From Ochromonas danica (lineage: Eukaryota > Sar > Chrysophyceae > Chromulinales > Chromulinaceae), in the NCBI GenBank assembly GCA_015146655.1, contig VKHL01000035.1:130423-194422 (forward strand): 64,000 nucleotides of DNA, read 5' to 3'. Position 1 is the stretch's first letter; each line of letters opens with the position of its first letter. A program made the translations under genes and the position numbers. Shown here one piece after another: positions 1 through 8,943 of this stretch. Under the pieces are notes generated by a model. It saw only the letters and a list, made by a program, of their open reading frames with translations. It was not told the origin of the DNA and made no database searches.

Positions 1-210
1 TTGTCATCTTCTTTTCACTTCTTCTTCACTTCTCCTCCTGCCTAATGTAAGTCATATTGCTAGAAGCACTACCTTGACACTACCTTGACCCTACCTTCCA
101 TCCTTGACACTACTTACTCTCCTCTGTTTGTGTGTGTGTGTCTCTCTCTCTTTCTGCGTGTGTGTGTGTGTATGGGTGGGTATGTGTTATGTGACTGACT
201 ACTACCATAG
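1..210. other. Window edge: intron or 5' flank of the cyclin gene with CT/GT-rich simple sequence
   Basis: No coding segment could be assigned. A pyrimidine-rich stretch with (GT)n and (CT)n runs lies at about 125-177, and an acceptor ending in TAG at 208-210 leads into the first recognisable cyclin exon. The sequence most likely is intron, with the missing N-terminal exon of the cyclin either here in a form I cannot resolve or upstream of the window. Confidence 0.5.
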
Positions 211-1028
211 ACAACAGCTGCCTTAGCTATCACCTATCTTCATGAAGTCATGGACTTCTATCAATGGCAAGAAGTAGCCAGTAATCAGATCACTTGTCTT
301 CTCGCAGCAATACTCTTCCTAGCTTGCAAGACTTCAGAGAGTCATCGTCCTATACGAGACATCTACAACATTGTCAGCTTAGAAAGACATCCTGCCATCT
401 CGGTTGAAGATTTAGACAAGGTAGGTAGTGGAGTTGACAGTCCCCACGCATCACAATAATAATACTACCAGTACTAGTGGTGGTACTGTAGTAGACTACA
501 CTATGTTATATATTTACCACTAATGATGTAATTGTGTTATTGGTGTTGTTATAGGGTTATCGTCTTCGTAAAGAGTTGATTATCTCTACAGAACATCAAA
601 TTCTTCGTGTAATTCGCTTTCAAGTGGAGATTGATTTTCCTCATCAATACTTGCTCAATATTGGTCGTATCTTACGACTTTGTTGTCGACCAGTCCATCT
701 CGCCTGGAAACTTCTCAATGATGCTTATAGTAGTGGAGAGAAGGTAGTTCTAGTTTCTCCTGCTCTTCTTGCTTGTGCTTGTCTCTATTGTGGATTGACT
801 ATCAGCCAGGCTGCTAGACGATCTTCCAAGATGACTGCTGACAATAACAACAACAATCACCACTCTGATGGATATAGTAGAGATGAGGAGAGAGAAATCA
901 AGACTTCTTGGTGGCAAGACTTTGGTATTCGAGATGAAGATCTCATCGAAACTTCAAATAGTCTGCTCTTCATTTGGCAAGAGATCTGTTGTGATCATCC
1001 AAGTGAAACAAGGCCAGATCATACATAG
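211..1028 (+). CDS. CCNQ: Cyclin Q (CCNQ/FAM58-like), N-terminus outside or unresolved
   Basis: Exons 211-420 and 555-1028 (phase-0 intron 421-554, GTAGG...TATAG) give about 227 residues of a cyclin fold. The first exon carries the cyclin-box core (FLACKTSESHRPIRDIYNI), the second continues with LRVIRFQVEIDFPHQYLLN, then a second helical repeat and SWWQDFGI. The pairing of RFQV...PHxYLL with a late WWQ/F motif is the pattern of cyclin Q, the activating partner of CDK10, rather than of cyclins K, T, L or C. An inserted hydrophilic Asn/His/Asp-rich loop lies near residue 160. By family knowledge it would act with a CDK10-type kinase in the nucleus or at the cilium base. The first cyclin-box helix is missing, so the gene starts upstream. 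Confidence 0.8.
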
Positions 1029-1356
1029 GAATAGGAATAGGAAAGTTATTGAGATTATTATTCTTAGGGTTGTTTTCATGTCACTGAAGCAAAAAGCTAT
1101 ATATCTCACTATATATATTGGTGTATTATTACTTATTATCATTATAATTCCATTAAAACAAGTTATTTCCCACCGCTGCTTTGTCGCAGCAGCAGTTGTT
1201 GTTGTCGTTGTAAACAGAGAGATCCAAAAGAGAGTCAGTGACCGAAAGAGCATGACCAGCGAGCTACTGTAGCTGATTGACAGAGAGAGAGAGAGAGAGA
1301 CTCAGTCAGTGTCAAAGTGTTTACTCCACACTGTAGCTGATAGAGAACGAGGCTGG
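1029..1356. other. Intergenic, convergent 3' ends
   Basis: Between two convergent genes. It contains a short (GA)n run around 1281-1300 and GTT/GTC-rich sequence at 1195-1212. Small open frames here look like chance; no RNA or conserved protein was recognised. Confidence 0.5.
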
Positions 1357-1968
1357 TTACTCCACAATCTCCACACTCAATTGGCTATCCAGCAGCTTGG
1401 CCAGTGACTGCAAGCGTTCTGCTGTTCCCTCAAACTCTGAAATTTGCTCTGCCACGTCACTCACTCCAATATATGGTTCATTGGCGGCTTGTGCTTGCTC
1501 TGCTAGGAGGAAGTTCAGTCTAGCTTCACTGTCTTCTAAAGAACTCTCACCAAACTTCACCACTCTTAACAAAGAATGAGGGAGGACTTCTCGTTCAGAG
1601 TAGAACATGATTTTACGAGATTGATTTGCTAGGACAAGTAGATGATCAGCTAATTCCAGAGCATGCATTTCTTTAGGATCCACTTCATTGGTGATGACAG
1701 GCAAAGGTAAGGAAGTGTTGATTAAAGAGGAGGAAGAAGAAGCAGGAGATTTGTTCTTATTTGGAGAAGAATGAATTACTCCTCCTCCTCTTCCAGCACT
1801 GCCAGGCCCAGGGGAGGACTTTTTGTTATTGGACGCTCTGGGTTTGGGGGGAGGAGGAGATGCGAATTTAGATAATAAATTCGTACCACTATTATTATTA
1901 TTGTTATTTTTATACTTGGAGAGGTTTTTACCTCCATTGGCTATCTTTGTCTCAGGTGAGAACATCAT
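1357..1968 (-). CDS. Small protein with disordered N-terminus and helical C-terminal domain, unknown function
   Basis: An intronless frame of 203 residues starting at ATG 1968. Residues 1-95 are low complexity (Asn run, PPPPKPR, Gly/Arg, poly-Ser). Residues 100-203 are predicted helical, acidic and free of Cys, with heptad-like spacing (ISEFEGTAERLQSLAKLLD). The helical C-terminus and small size resemble subunits of BLOC-1/BORC-type complexes, but no diagnostic motif is visible, so this is only a suggestion. It lies convergent to the cyclin gene and divergent from the permease, about 270 bp of shared promoter region away. The frame has normal-looking composition for a coding gene in its second half. 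Confidence 0.55.
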   Translation of the reverse strand: MMFSPETKIANGGKNLSKYKNNNNNNSGTNLLSKFASPPPPKPRASNNKKSSPGPGSAGRGGGVIHSSPNKNKSPASSSSSLINTSLPLPVITNEVDPKEMHALELADHLLVLANQSRKIMFYSEREVLPHSLLRVVKFGESSLEDSEARLNFLLAEQAQAANEPYIGVSDVAEQISEFEGTAERLQSLAKLLDSQLSVEIVE

Positions 1969-2237
1969 GTTGCTTTTTATCTCATAGATCTTCTTTTTCC
2001 CTTCTTTGCAGCACTTGCATCATCATCAGTTCGCAAGACATAAAAACGAGCAACAAACAGTGCGGGTAGAGAAGAAACTGTTTCATTTTTCAACAGAAAC
2101 GTCTACTTGTTTGAGTTATAACTTGCAATTCCCTCTGTGTACAGCAGCACACACCGGACCGACGGCTTGATTGAAGGAACGGAAAGATAAAGAAAGGAAG
2201 ACAAAAGTGCTGTTCCATCATATGAATTCTAACTTAG

Positions 2238-4167
2238 ATGGCGGACTCTTTGAATAGTAAAGAACAAGATGATTCTGATGACTCAGTCTGCTCAAGTGAG
2301 AAAGTGAATAATCAAGAGAGAAGAGTGGGCACTAGATCACTGTGGGAAATCACTCTGTTAGGTGTGTGAAACACTCACTCTTCACTCCATTTGTCTTTCC
2401 TGACTTAATGTTTGTCTCTTGTCTCATATAGGACTTTCTCTTGTCGCAGGCAATCATATTCATTATTGGAATGCCGGGTTACCTGGTGGTATGGTAGACT
2501 TTCTTATTGCAGGACTGGTCATTGGTGGATGTTACCTGTGCCTCATCATGTGCTTGGCAGAGATGACGTCTGCATTACCTTTTGGAGGAGGTCTCTATGG
2601 TATCGTGAGAGTGACTCTTGGACCATATGTAGGGTTCCTAACAGCCTGTTGTGAGATGCTGCAGAGTATTATTTTCGCAGCATCCTTAATCTATCCTGCA
2701 GGTTATGACTTGGCCATATTATTCGGCATGTCTCGATGGTATGCTCTTCCATTCTGGGTATTACTACTGGCCATGGCATTGCTAGTGAATGTGGTGGAAG
2801 TGAAGTACTTCTGGAGAATCAATGTCATCTTAGTAGCTATTGTGGTGTTATTGTTCTGTGTCTACTATGTTGTGTCCATGCCATGTATGGATTGTGATCG
2901 TTATGGTGGAGGTTTGCTAGAAGGCAAAGTGAGTGCTATCAATTGGTTCACGTTTTGGATTGTTCCTTCTTATTTCTTCGACGGCTTGGTGTTGTTGCCC
3001 ATGGCTTGCGGTGATGCTGTTGAGGTAGAGTCAAAACCCTGATGCCAATATTATTGTTAGCCATAATATCTGTGACTATCAAACTCACTGATTGTCATTG
3101 TATCAATATGTGCTGTATTGTTATCTTGTGTGTTGTTGTGTTGTGTTTATTGAAGCCTAGGAAGACTGTTCCAAGAGCATTCCTGTGGACTTTTGGGATA
3201 ACTGCTATCAGTGGAGTATTGTTAATAATCACAGCAGGGTGTAATGCTCCAGGTGTGGCATATTACGCCATTCCCGAGACCAATGCCTTGTATTATGGTT
3301 ATGTGAAGGGTTTGCATATTGATCATCGACTAGCTAGAGTTCTGAGCATTCCCGCCCTCTTCGCTACAGCTTCAGCCTTCACCTATGTTTATGGTATTCA
3401 ACTGCGTTCAATGGCTCAGAGCGGTCTATTTCCCACTCTTCTTAATCATTGCTATGGTCCTGATGAGATTCCCTATGTAGCCTTATTAGTGGGAGCAGGA
3501 TTAGTTCTAGCATGTATGTGTATAGTTCATGCTATTGGAATATCGTTTCTGTTTAATATTCTCACTATCGGACATATAGCTGCTGCTACTGTGAATAGTT
3601 TTCTTTTAATGTCATATTGGCAGATGCAAAAGCGCTTTTCTACTTTACAACGATCTTTCATTCAACCCTTTGGTCTTGGTGCAGTATTCTACTGTCTTAC
3701 TATCTATACTGCCATGTTTATATCATTCGTCATTCTCTATCCTGAGTATCACACGGGTATATGGGTGTTAGTATCATATCTGATTTTAGTATCAATATGG
3801 TATTTTTGTCGAGTTAGATCAACACAACAGTTCTCCATCCAAGAGCAAGGAGTCATGTTTCAAGCTTATGTAATCAATGGTAATGCTAACCTACCCTTTC
3901 TCTCTCTTCTTTTCCTTATTATTGTTAATATTGTTGTTATTGTTGTTGGTTGTATGTAATGGATGATATATGATGTTATTGTGTGCTATCTTGTATATTG
4001 CAATGACAGCGAATTTCTCCCGCCGCAAGAATAAACGATATCCTCCCTCCACATTAACTACACCAAAACTATCTCCTGCTTCAAGTACTTCACATATGGG
4101 ACAACAATATGCAATGATATTGAATAGAGTAGCAAGATCCAGAGAAGACTGCATCATAGAGGAGTGA
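2238..4167 (+). CDS. APC-superfamily amino acid/ethanolamine permease-like transporter
   Basis: Four exons, 2238-2361, 2432-3024, 3156-3879 and 4010-4167, encode 532 residues. After a Ser/Asp/Glu-rich cytosolic start, WEITLLGLSLVAGNHIHYWN begins TM1 with the glycine-rich unwound segment of APC transporters. EMTSALPFGGGLYGIVR, covering the end of TM2 and the start of TM3, matches the APC signature and is closest to the ethanolamine-permease/EAT branch as I remember it. About 12 hydrophobic segments follow; the tail after the last membrane segment is basic (FSRRKNKR). The expected role is proton- or sodium-coupled uptake of an amino acid or amine; the substrate cannot be read from sequence. Introns are short and canonical. 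Another open frame immediately overlaps the stop (see next entry). Confidence 0.82.
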
Positions 4168-4565
4168 AATACACTGTTGCTACCACCCTCCCAACTGAAG
4201 ATAAACTGGGGAGTCGGAATGAAAGCCAACAGGAAAACTATTCCTCCACTGTCACTGGAGAATCAAGACTTCTTCAATCAGTGGAGGGTCAGTGGGAGGA
4301 GAGTCATGAATCAACGATCCCTATCCAAGATAGGACTTCTCTCTTTAGTCTATCCTCCGAATTGGTGGAGTATCAAGTAAGAAGACACCCGGCAGGTCAC
4401 CCCAATAACAATAATAATAATAAAAACAATGCAAAAGACTATCATCGCGTAGCTCCAGACTATGAGTATATGGCAGAAAAAGTGTTTCCTGCTTCTTCTC
4501 CTTCTGCTGCTGCTGTTGAGAACATGTTGGCAGCAGAAGAGAGAAGTGGGCTATCCGTTGAGTAA
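4164..4565 (+). other. Open frame overlapping the permease stop: 3' UTR or alternative last exon
   Basis: 133 codons remain open from a GTG at 4164 to a stop at 4563-4565. The product would be hydrophilic with an Asn run, Glu-rich segments and YEYMAEKVF, like a disordered transporter tail. There is no in-frame ATG near its start, so translation would need splicing from the permease. I saw no strong donor/acceptor pair that joins the two, so 3' UTR is also possible. Confidence 0.3.
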
Positions 4566-4567
4566 TG

Positions 4568-5178
4568 GGGAAAGGATATAGACTCAATCCATGATTCTCT
4601 TATCTTATACTGTAGTGTTCGTTATTATCTTATATTCTATTCATTCATCAATGATCCTTTGTTCATGCTTTGTTATCGTACAGTATATTATTCAACCTAT
4701 TTATTTATTTGTATATACTTATCGTTCATGTCTATAGCATAACTAACATACATGGTGTTATTTATCAGTGATGGTACTGTACTGTACTGTACTGTACTGT
4801 ACTGTACTGTACTGCAGTTTGGGGTGTAATGTATTTTAGGGTTATAAATAGGTTGTAGACCGCAAAGTTGTATTAAAATCACTCGCTGACTATCCGTTGT
4901 CTCGAGTGATTAGATGATTATTAGGATAATGTGAATAGGTCGTAGGCTTGTATCACGTGTGCGTTGCTTTATTATTGAGATAATAAGCGTCTGTATGCAA
5001 ATTATTATGAGTCGAATACTACCTTCCTTCAAGTGTAATATTGCCAATAACACTATTGCGTAACAATGTTCAAAGTGGATTTGTCTTATGATTTTCCTTA
5101 AACGCGATTTTCCTGGACATTGGTGATCATTAACTTAATAGGGTTCTGACATGTCTTCATTCCTCAAAACTGAAAACC
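4568..5178. other. Intergenic with TACTG pentanucleotide repeat
   Basis: AT-rich sequence between two genes on the same strand. It holds a pentanucleotide microsatellite at about 4774-4814 and nothing else I can name. The 5' end of the protease gene lies at the right border. Confidence 0.5.
4774..4814. repeat. Microsatellite (TACTG)n, about 8 copies
   Basis: About eight perfect tandem copies of the pentamer GTACT/TACTG are directly visible. It is flanked by non-repetitive AT-rich DNA. Confidence 0.95.
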
Positions 5179-6673
5179 ATGTCAGTCCTTCGAATCATTC
5201 AGTTTATTTCTCTCTTTTTCAGTATTTCTCTCCCTCTCTTCTCTCAGGCATATTATAGTGATCTTCATCACTCTATCATATCACGAGCATCACATTCTAT
5301 CACACCCTTAGCCTCACCCTCCTCACAGTCATATAGGGTCTTTAAGTTCAAGAACTACCTTCGCTGTTGGGATAAACCATCCAATTATCAAGTCTTCGAT
5401 AATCCCTTTCCAGTGAAGCAACCAAACATTCCCCTCTACCTCACTGCATTCATTGGTCTTCCTTCCTTCCTCTCTGCACTATATCCTTTCTTATTAGATG
5501 ACGTGGCAACACATCAAGACACTCCACATGTCTTGGCTTTGCTTATTGCCAAGCGCTTGGGTCTCTATACAACAGCTTTGGCAGCAGTTCTTCTCATTGC
5601 TGATCGACTATCCAAGGAACCTATTCTACCCTTTGGACAGGTACGAGTTGCTCCCATGCTTATGTTATATCATAATAACGACAATGGTTGCTGTCTAGCG
5701 TCTACAAGGTTTAAACAAAGAATACTTTGGATTGGTGACCAAGTCTCCTGAAGAAGATGAGGTTTACAAGAGTATGGATGCTGTTGTGACAGAGAATCGT
5801 ATGGCATGGGCTTTACCACTGTTGCTGTTGACAGCATTAATAGCCACCACTTTCTTTCTAGTAGCTTCGGTTTCTTCTTCTCTATCCCTTCCTTCTTTAC
5901 CGTTCAATCCTTTACTGCTAGCCAGCTTACCTGCTGTAGCAGTGACATTTGCCTTTGGCAGAGCGGAGATTCAATACTTCCTGAAGTCAATCATCACTCA
6001 GGCGTGGCTATCATCATCATCATTATCAGCTCTTCTTGCTACTGGAATATGTTTCGCAGCATTTTCATTGCCGTCTAATGGAGATGCTTGGGCAGTGCAC
6101 AACATTGCCAATAGCCTTATCGCCGTCTCATTTGCCAGAGCGGTGCCTTTTATCTCCTTCTCAGCACTTTCTTTGGTCGCTGTTGGCCTGGCGATCTACG
6201 ATTCGTTCACTGTTCTAACCAAATTACCTGGGGGATCAGTAAGTATAATGGAAACGGCAGCATCACTGGGACGAAATATTCCTCTGGAAGATGCAAAACT
6301 AGCTCCAGATGCTCTGATAAACTCTGCTTCACTTCCAGCGTGGCGCCCTGGTATGCTTGAGATACAACTGAACCACCAACTTACTGACGGACTGGGGCTG
6401 GGAGATGTCATCTTTCCAGGCTTGCTGATTGCTTGGGCTCTTAGATTTGACAGCTCAAGTTCGGCATCATCGAAGCCCTTGTTCAGTTCGGCTTTGTTCG
6501 GGTATGTGATTGGTCTACTCATGTCTGAGCTATTACCAATCGCATCGACAGGTCAACCAGCATTGTTGTATGTCTTCCCCTCAATTATGCTATGTTTGGT
6601 TGCATGTGGATTGAAAGAAGGAAAGCTGAAAGAGATGTGGTCTTATCCCAACAATAAGGAGAAAAGCCCTTAG
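5179..6673 (+). CDS. Signal peptide peptidase-like intramembrane aspartyl protease with plastid-type presequence
   Basis: Exons 5179-5640 and 5699-6673 (58-nt intron) encode 478 residues. All three hallmarks of the presenilin/SPP clan (family A22) are visible: YD at residues 321-322, GLGD at 387-390 and QPALL around 440-444. The two aspartates are the catalytic pair. Nine or so hydrophobic segments surround them. The first 24 residues form a hydrophobic signal peptide ending SQA followed by YY, then a Ser/His/Arg-rich stretch before the first core membrane helix. That resembles a bipartite plastid presequence, although a simple ER signal is possible. The loop between the catalytic helices (about 60 residues) is longer than in ER SPP. 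SPPs cleave type II membrane segments such as leftover signal peptides. Confidence 0.85.
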
Positions 6674-6963
6674 TTGTATTAATTAGTATTTATGTATTGA
6701 TCCTCAATTCATAAACTAAGCATTTTATCTTAGGGTTTTCAAATAATGATGGAAGCTAAATAAATGAAGGAATAACAAAGAGCAAAACGAGAGCTGGATC
6801 GAGTACATAGTAGAACACACGCAGGTAGAACAACATTGTACAGTACGAGACTGCTCTGCTAACAAGAATAAAATGCCATTAACTAAATTCATTATTAGAA
6901 GGATATGATACAAACACCAATAAAAATAACCACATAAGAGGTTATGAATCAAAAAGATTCGGC
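6674..6963. other. Intergenic between the protease and tRNA-Pro
   Basis: AT-rich; no recognised feature apart from the T-run that serves as Pol III terminator for the minus-strand tRNA at about 6951-6957. Open frames here lack coding character. Confidence 0.5.
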
Positions 6964-7058
6964 GGGGGAATCCGGGAATTTCTTAGCAACGAAGGCTGGG
7001 TTCGAACCCGGGACCTCTCGCACCCAAAGCGAGAATCATACCCCTAGACCAATTCCCC
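6964..7058 (-). tRNA. tRNA-Pro(UGG) with a 23-nt insertion in the T loop
   Basis: Reading the minus strand from 7058: acceptor GGGGAAT pairs 7/7 with ATTCCCC at 6965-6971. The D arm is normal, and the anticodon stem-loop CTCGC-TTTGGGT-GCGAG carries anticodon TGG (Pro). The variable region is AGGTC and the T stem CCGGG pairs 5/5 with CCCGG. The T loop should be TTCGAAT, but 23 extra nucleotides lie between its sixth and seventh bases (about 6977-6999). The B box GGTTCGAAcCC remains intact because the insertion begins with CCC. A T5 terminator follows at about 6951-6957. Apart from the insertion the cloverleaf is perfect, so I favour a functional gene with an ectopic (T-loop) intron over a pseudogene. 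Confidence 0.8.
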
Positions 7059-7156
7059 GCGTTGATTCCTTTACACAGTAGGGTAATAGAAAAGACATCC
7101 CTTGACTTTACCAATCCTTCGTCTCGCATTCAGTCATTTCCATTCTTATTTATCCA

Positions 7157-8033
7157 ATGAGCTCCGTTGTTAAACCTGTTGGTATTGATCTGATTGCAGG
7201 CATTCGTCAATCATGCTCCTTTGTGGTTGATAATGCTTCTAGTGTTCATATTAATGAGACTGCTATCGACAGCCTCATGGCCAGCACTTCTGGTGACTTC
7301 TCCACTCACCTGCAGACATTGATTGAGAAGAAAAACGAATGGGATGCCACGGGATGGCATTACAATGAAGACATTCTCTCTGGTGGAGAGCTCACTGCCC
7401 AGTACATTCTCATTGTGGATGCCTTGAACTTCTGCTTTTGGCCTTGTCCTGGCTTAGAGTATGAGCACTTGGCTATGGGGTTAAAAGAAGCTTTACTGAA
7501 AGACAAGACTGCCTTTGATGCTGCTAATCTCATGGTTGTCACTGAGGTAAGTCAATCATCACACACAGCCTAACACCATACACACACTGTGACTGACTGT
7601 AACTGTGTTGACTATGACTGTGACTATGACTGTGACTGTATGGATGTAACTGTGTTGACTGTGCTGTGGTGATGACGAATGGTATACTTTCTTATCATAA
7701 AAGGAAACAATTTCTCAATGGATTCCTAACTTCACTATACCACAACTTTCTCAACGAGTTGATCGTGTTCGTGAAGTTGGCATTACCTTGGCAGCAGGTA
7801 GGTTACAGTGTACCTCTCTCTCCCTCTCCCCTAGACTACTAATCTGATCTGTGTCTGTGTGTACCTCATATAGAATATGATGGCAAGGTTGCCAATCTTG
7901 TTCGTGCAGCTAATCATAGTGCTGTCAGATTAGTTGACCTTGTTACACGAAGTTTCCCAGGTACTATTACCACTACTACCATTACCACCATGTCACCTTA
8001 TCCTTCTTCTCTCTTGTAACAATGAATGGATGT

Positions 8034-8103
<70 letters not shown>

Positions 8104-8550
8104 GGACCAGGTTTTCGTGACACTGCTATCTATAAAGGACATTTAGTACATTTCTATAAACGTGCACAGATCTTTGTAGCAGATCTATGGGGTGCTTTTG
8201 GTCGTCCAACTGATCCAAATCATCCTTATTTCTTCTATGATATTGATCAAGTTACCATGTTTGCTGATTATCGTGTACCACAAATCTTACAACATATTGG
8301 TGTATTATCTTATTCATCTGGTCTTATGAAGAAAGTACTAGATAAGGAAGAGATTGCCTTTGGTAGTGAAGAAGAGATTGAATTACGTGCAGCTACTATT
8401 ATGGCTGTAGAGAAGATGAAAGCTGTCTTAAATACCAAACGTAATCTTAGACTTACTTCTATTGAATTAGATTGGATTTTGTGGAATTGGGGAGAACAAG
8501 TGAAAGATGATATTGCTCCTCATCATCGTACATTGACTATCTATTACTAA
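7157..8550 (+). CDS. QNG1: Queuosine 5'-phosphate N-glycosylase/hydrolase (queuosine salvage protein)
   Basis: Four exons, 7157-7546, 7704-7797, 7874-7960 and 8111-8550, encode 336 residues, close to the usual length of the DUF2419/C9orf64 family. Recognisable family segments include HYNEDILSGGELTAQYILIVDALNFCFWP near residue 70-98, FPGFRDTAIYKGHLVHFYKRAQIFVADLW after the third intron, and FFYDIDQVTMFADYRVPQIL with LSYSSGL near the C-terminus. The enzyme releases queuine from queuosine 5'-monophosphate so that it can be inserted into tRNA by TGT; eukaryotes cannot make queuine themselves. It acts in the cytosol. Intron 1 holds an imperfect TGACTG-type repeat and intron 3 a long (GT)n microsatellite ending close to its acceptor. 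Confidence 0.92.
8037..8102. repeat. Microsatellite (GT)n, about 32 copies, inside QNG1 intron 3
   Basis: An uninterrupted run of GT dinucleotides ends about 8 bp before the acceptor AG at 8109-8110. It also keeps an open frame into exon 4. Confidence 0.95.
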
Positions 8551-8943
8551 CTGCTGTACTGTTACTACTGCTGTTACTACTGTTACTACAGTAACTACAG
8601 TAACTAGCTATTGGTTAATTAGTTAGTTAGAAGTAGCTACATGTTGATTAAGTTCAGATTGATTGACTAACACTAACTATAACTAACAAAAAGGTTGCAA
8701 ATTGACAAAAATGTCTTTAATGTTTTATCTACTTTAACCGACATTACACAATATCATCATCATCATCATCATCATCATCATCGTCATATCATACCATACT
8801 GTCTTATTTAGGTTAGAATAGAAAGAGAATGTCATCAAGCTTTTCTTTGTTGTTTTAACTTCATATTTCTTACCATGATATACTATCATCGTACTAGTAG
8901 TATTACAGTACAGTGTCAGTGTCAGTGTCAAGTTAGTCTAATG
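8551..8943. other. Intergenic between convergent genes, with TCA and TACTG-like repeats
   Basis: Holds a TACTG/TACAG-rich stretch at 8553-8606 and a (TCA)n run of about ten copies at 8755-8782. No gene seen. Confidence 0.5.
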
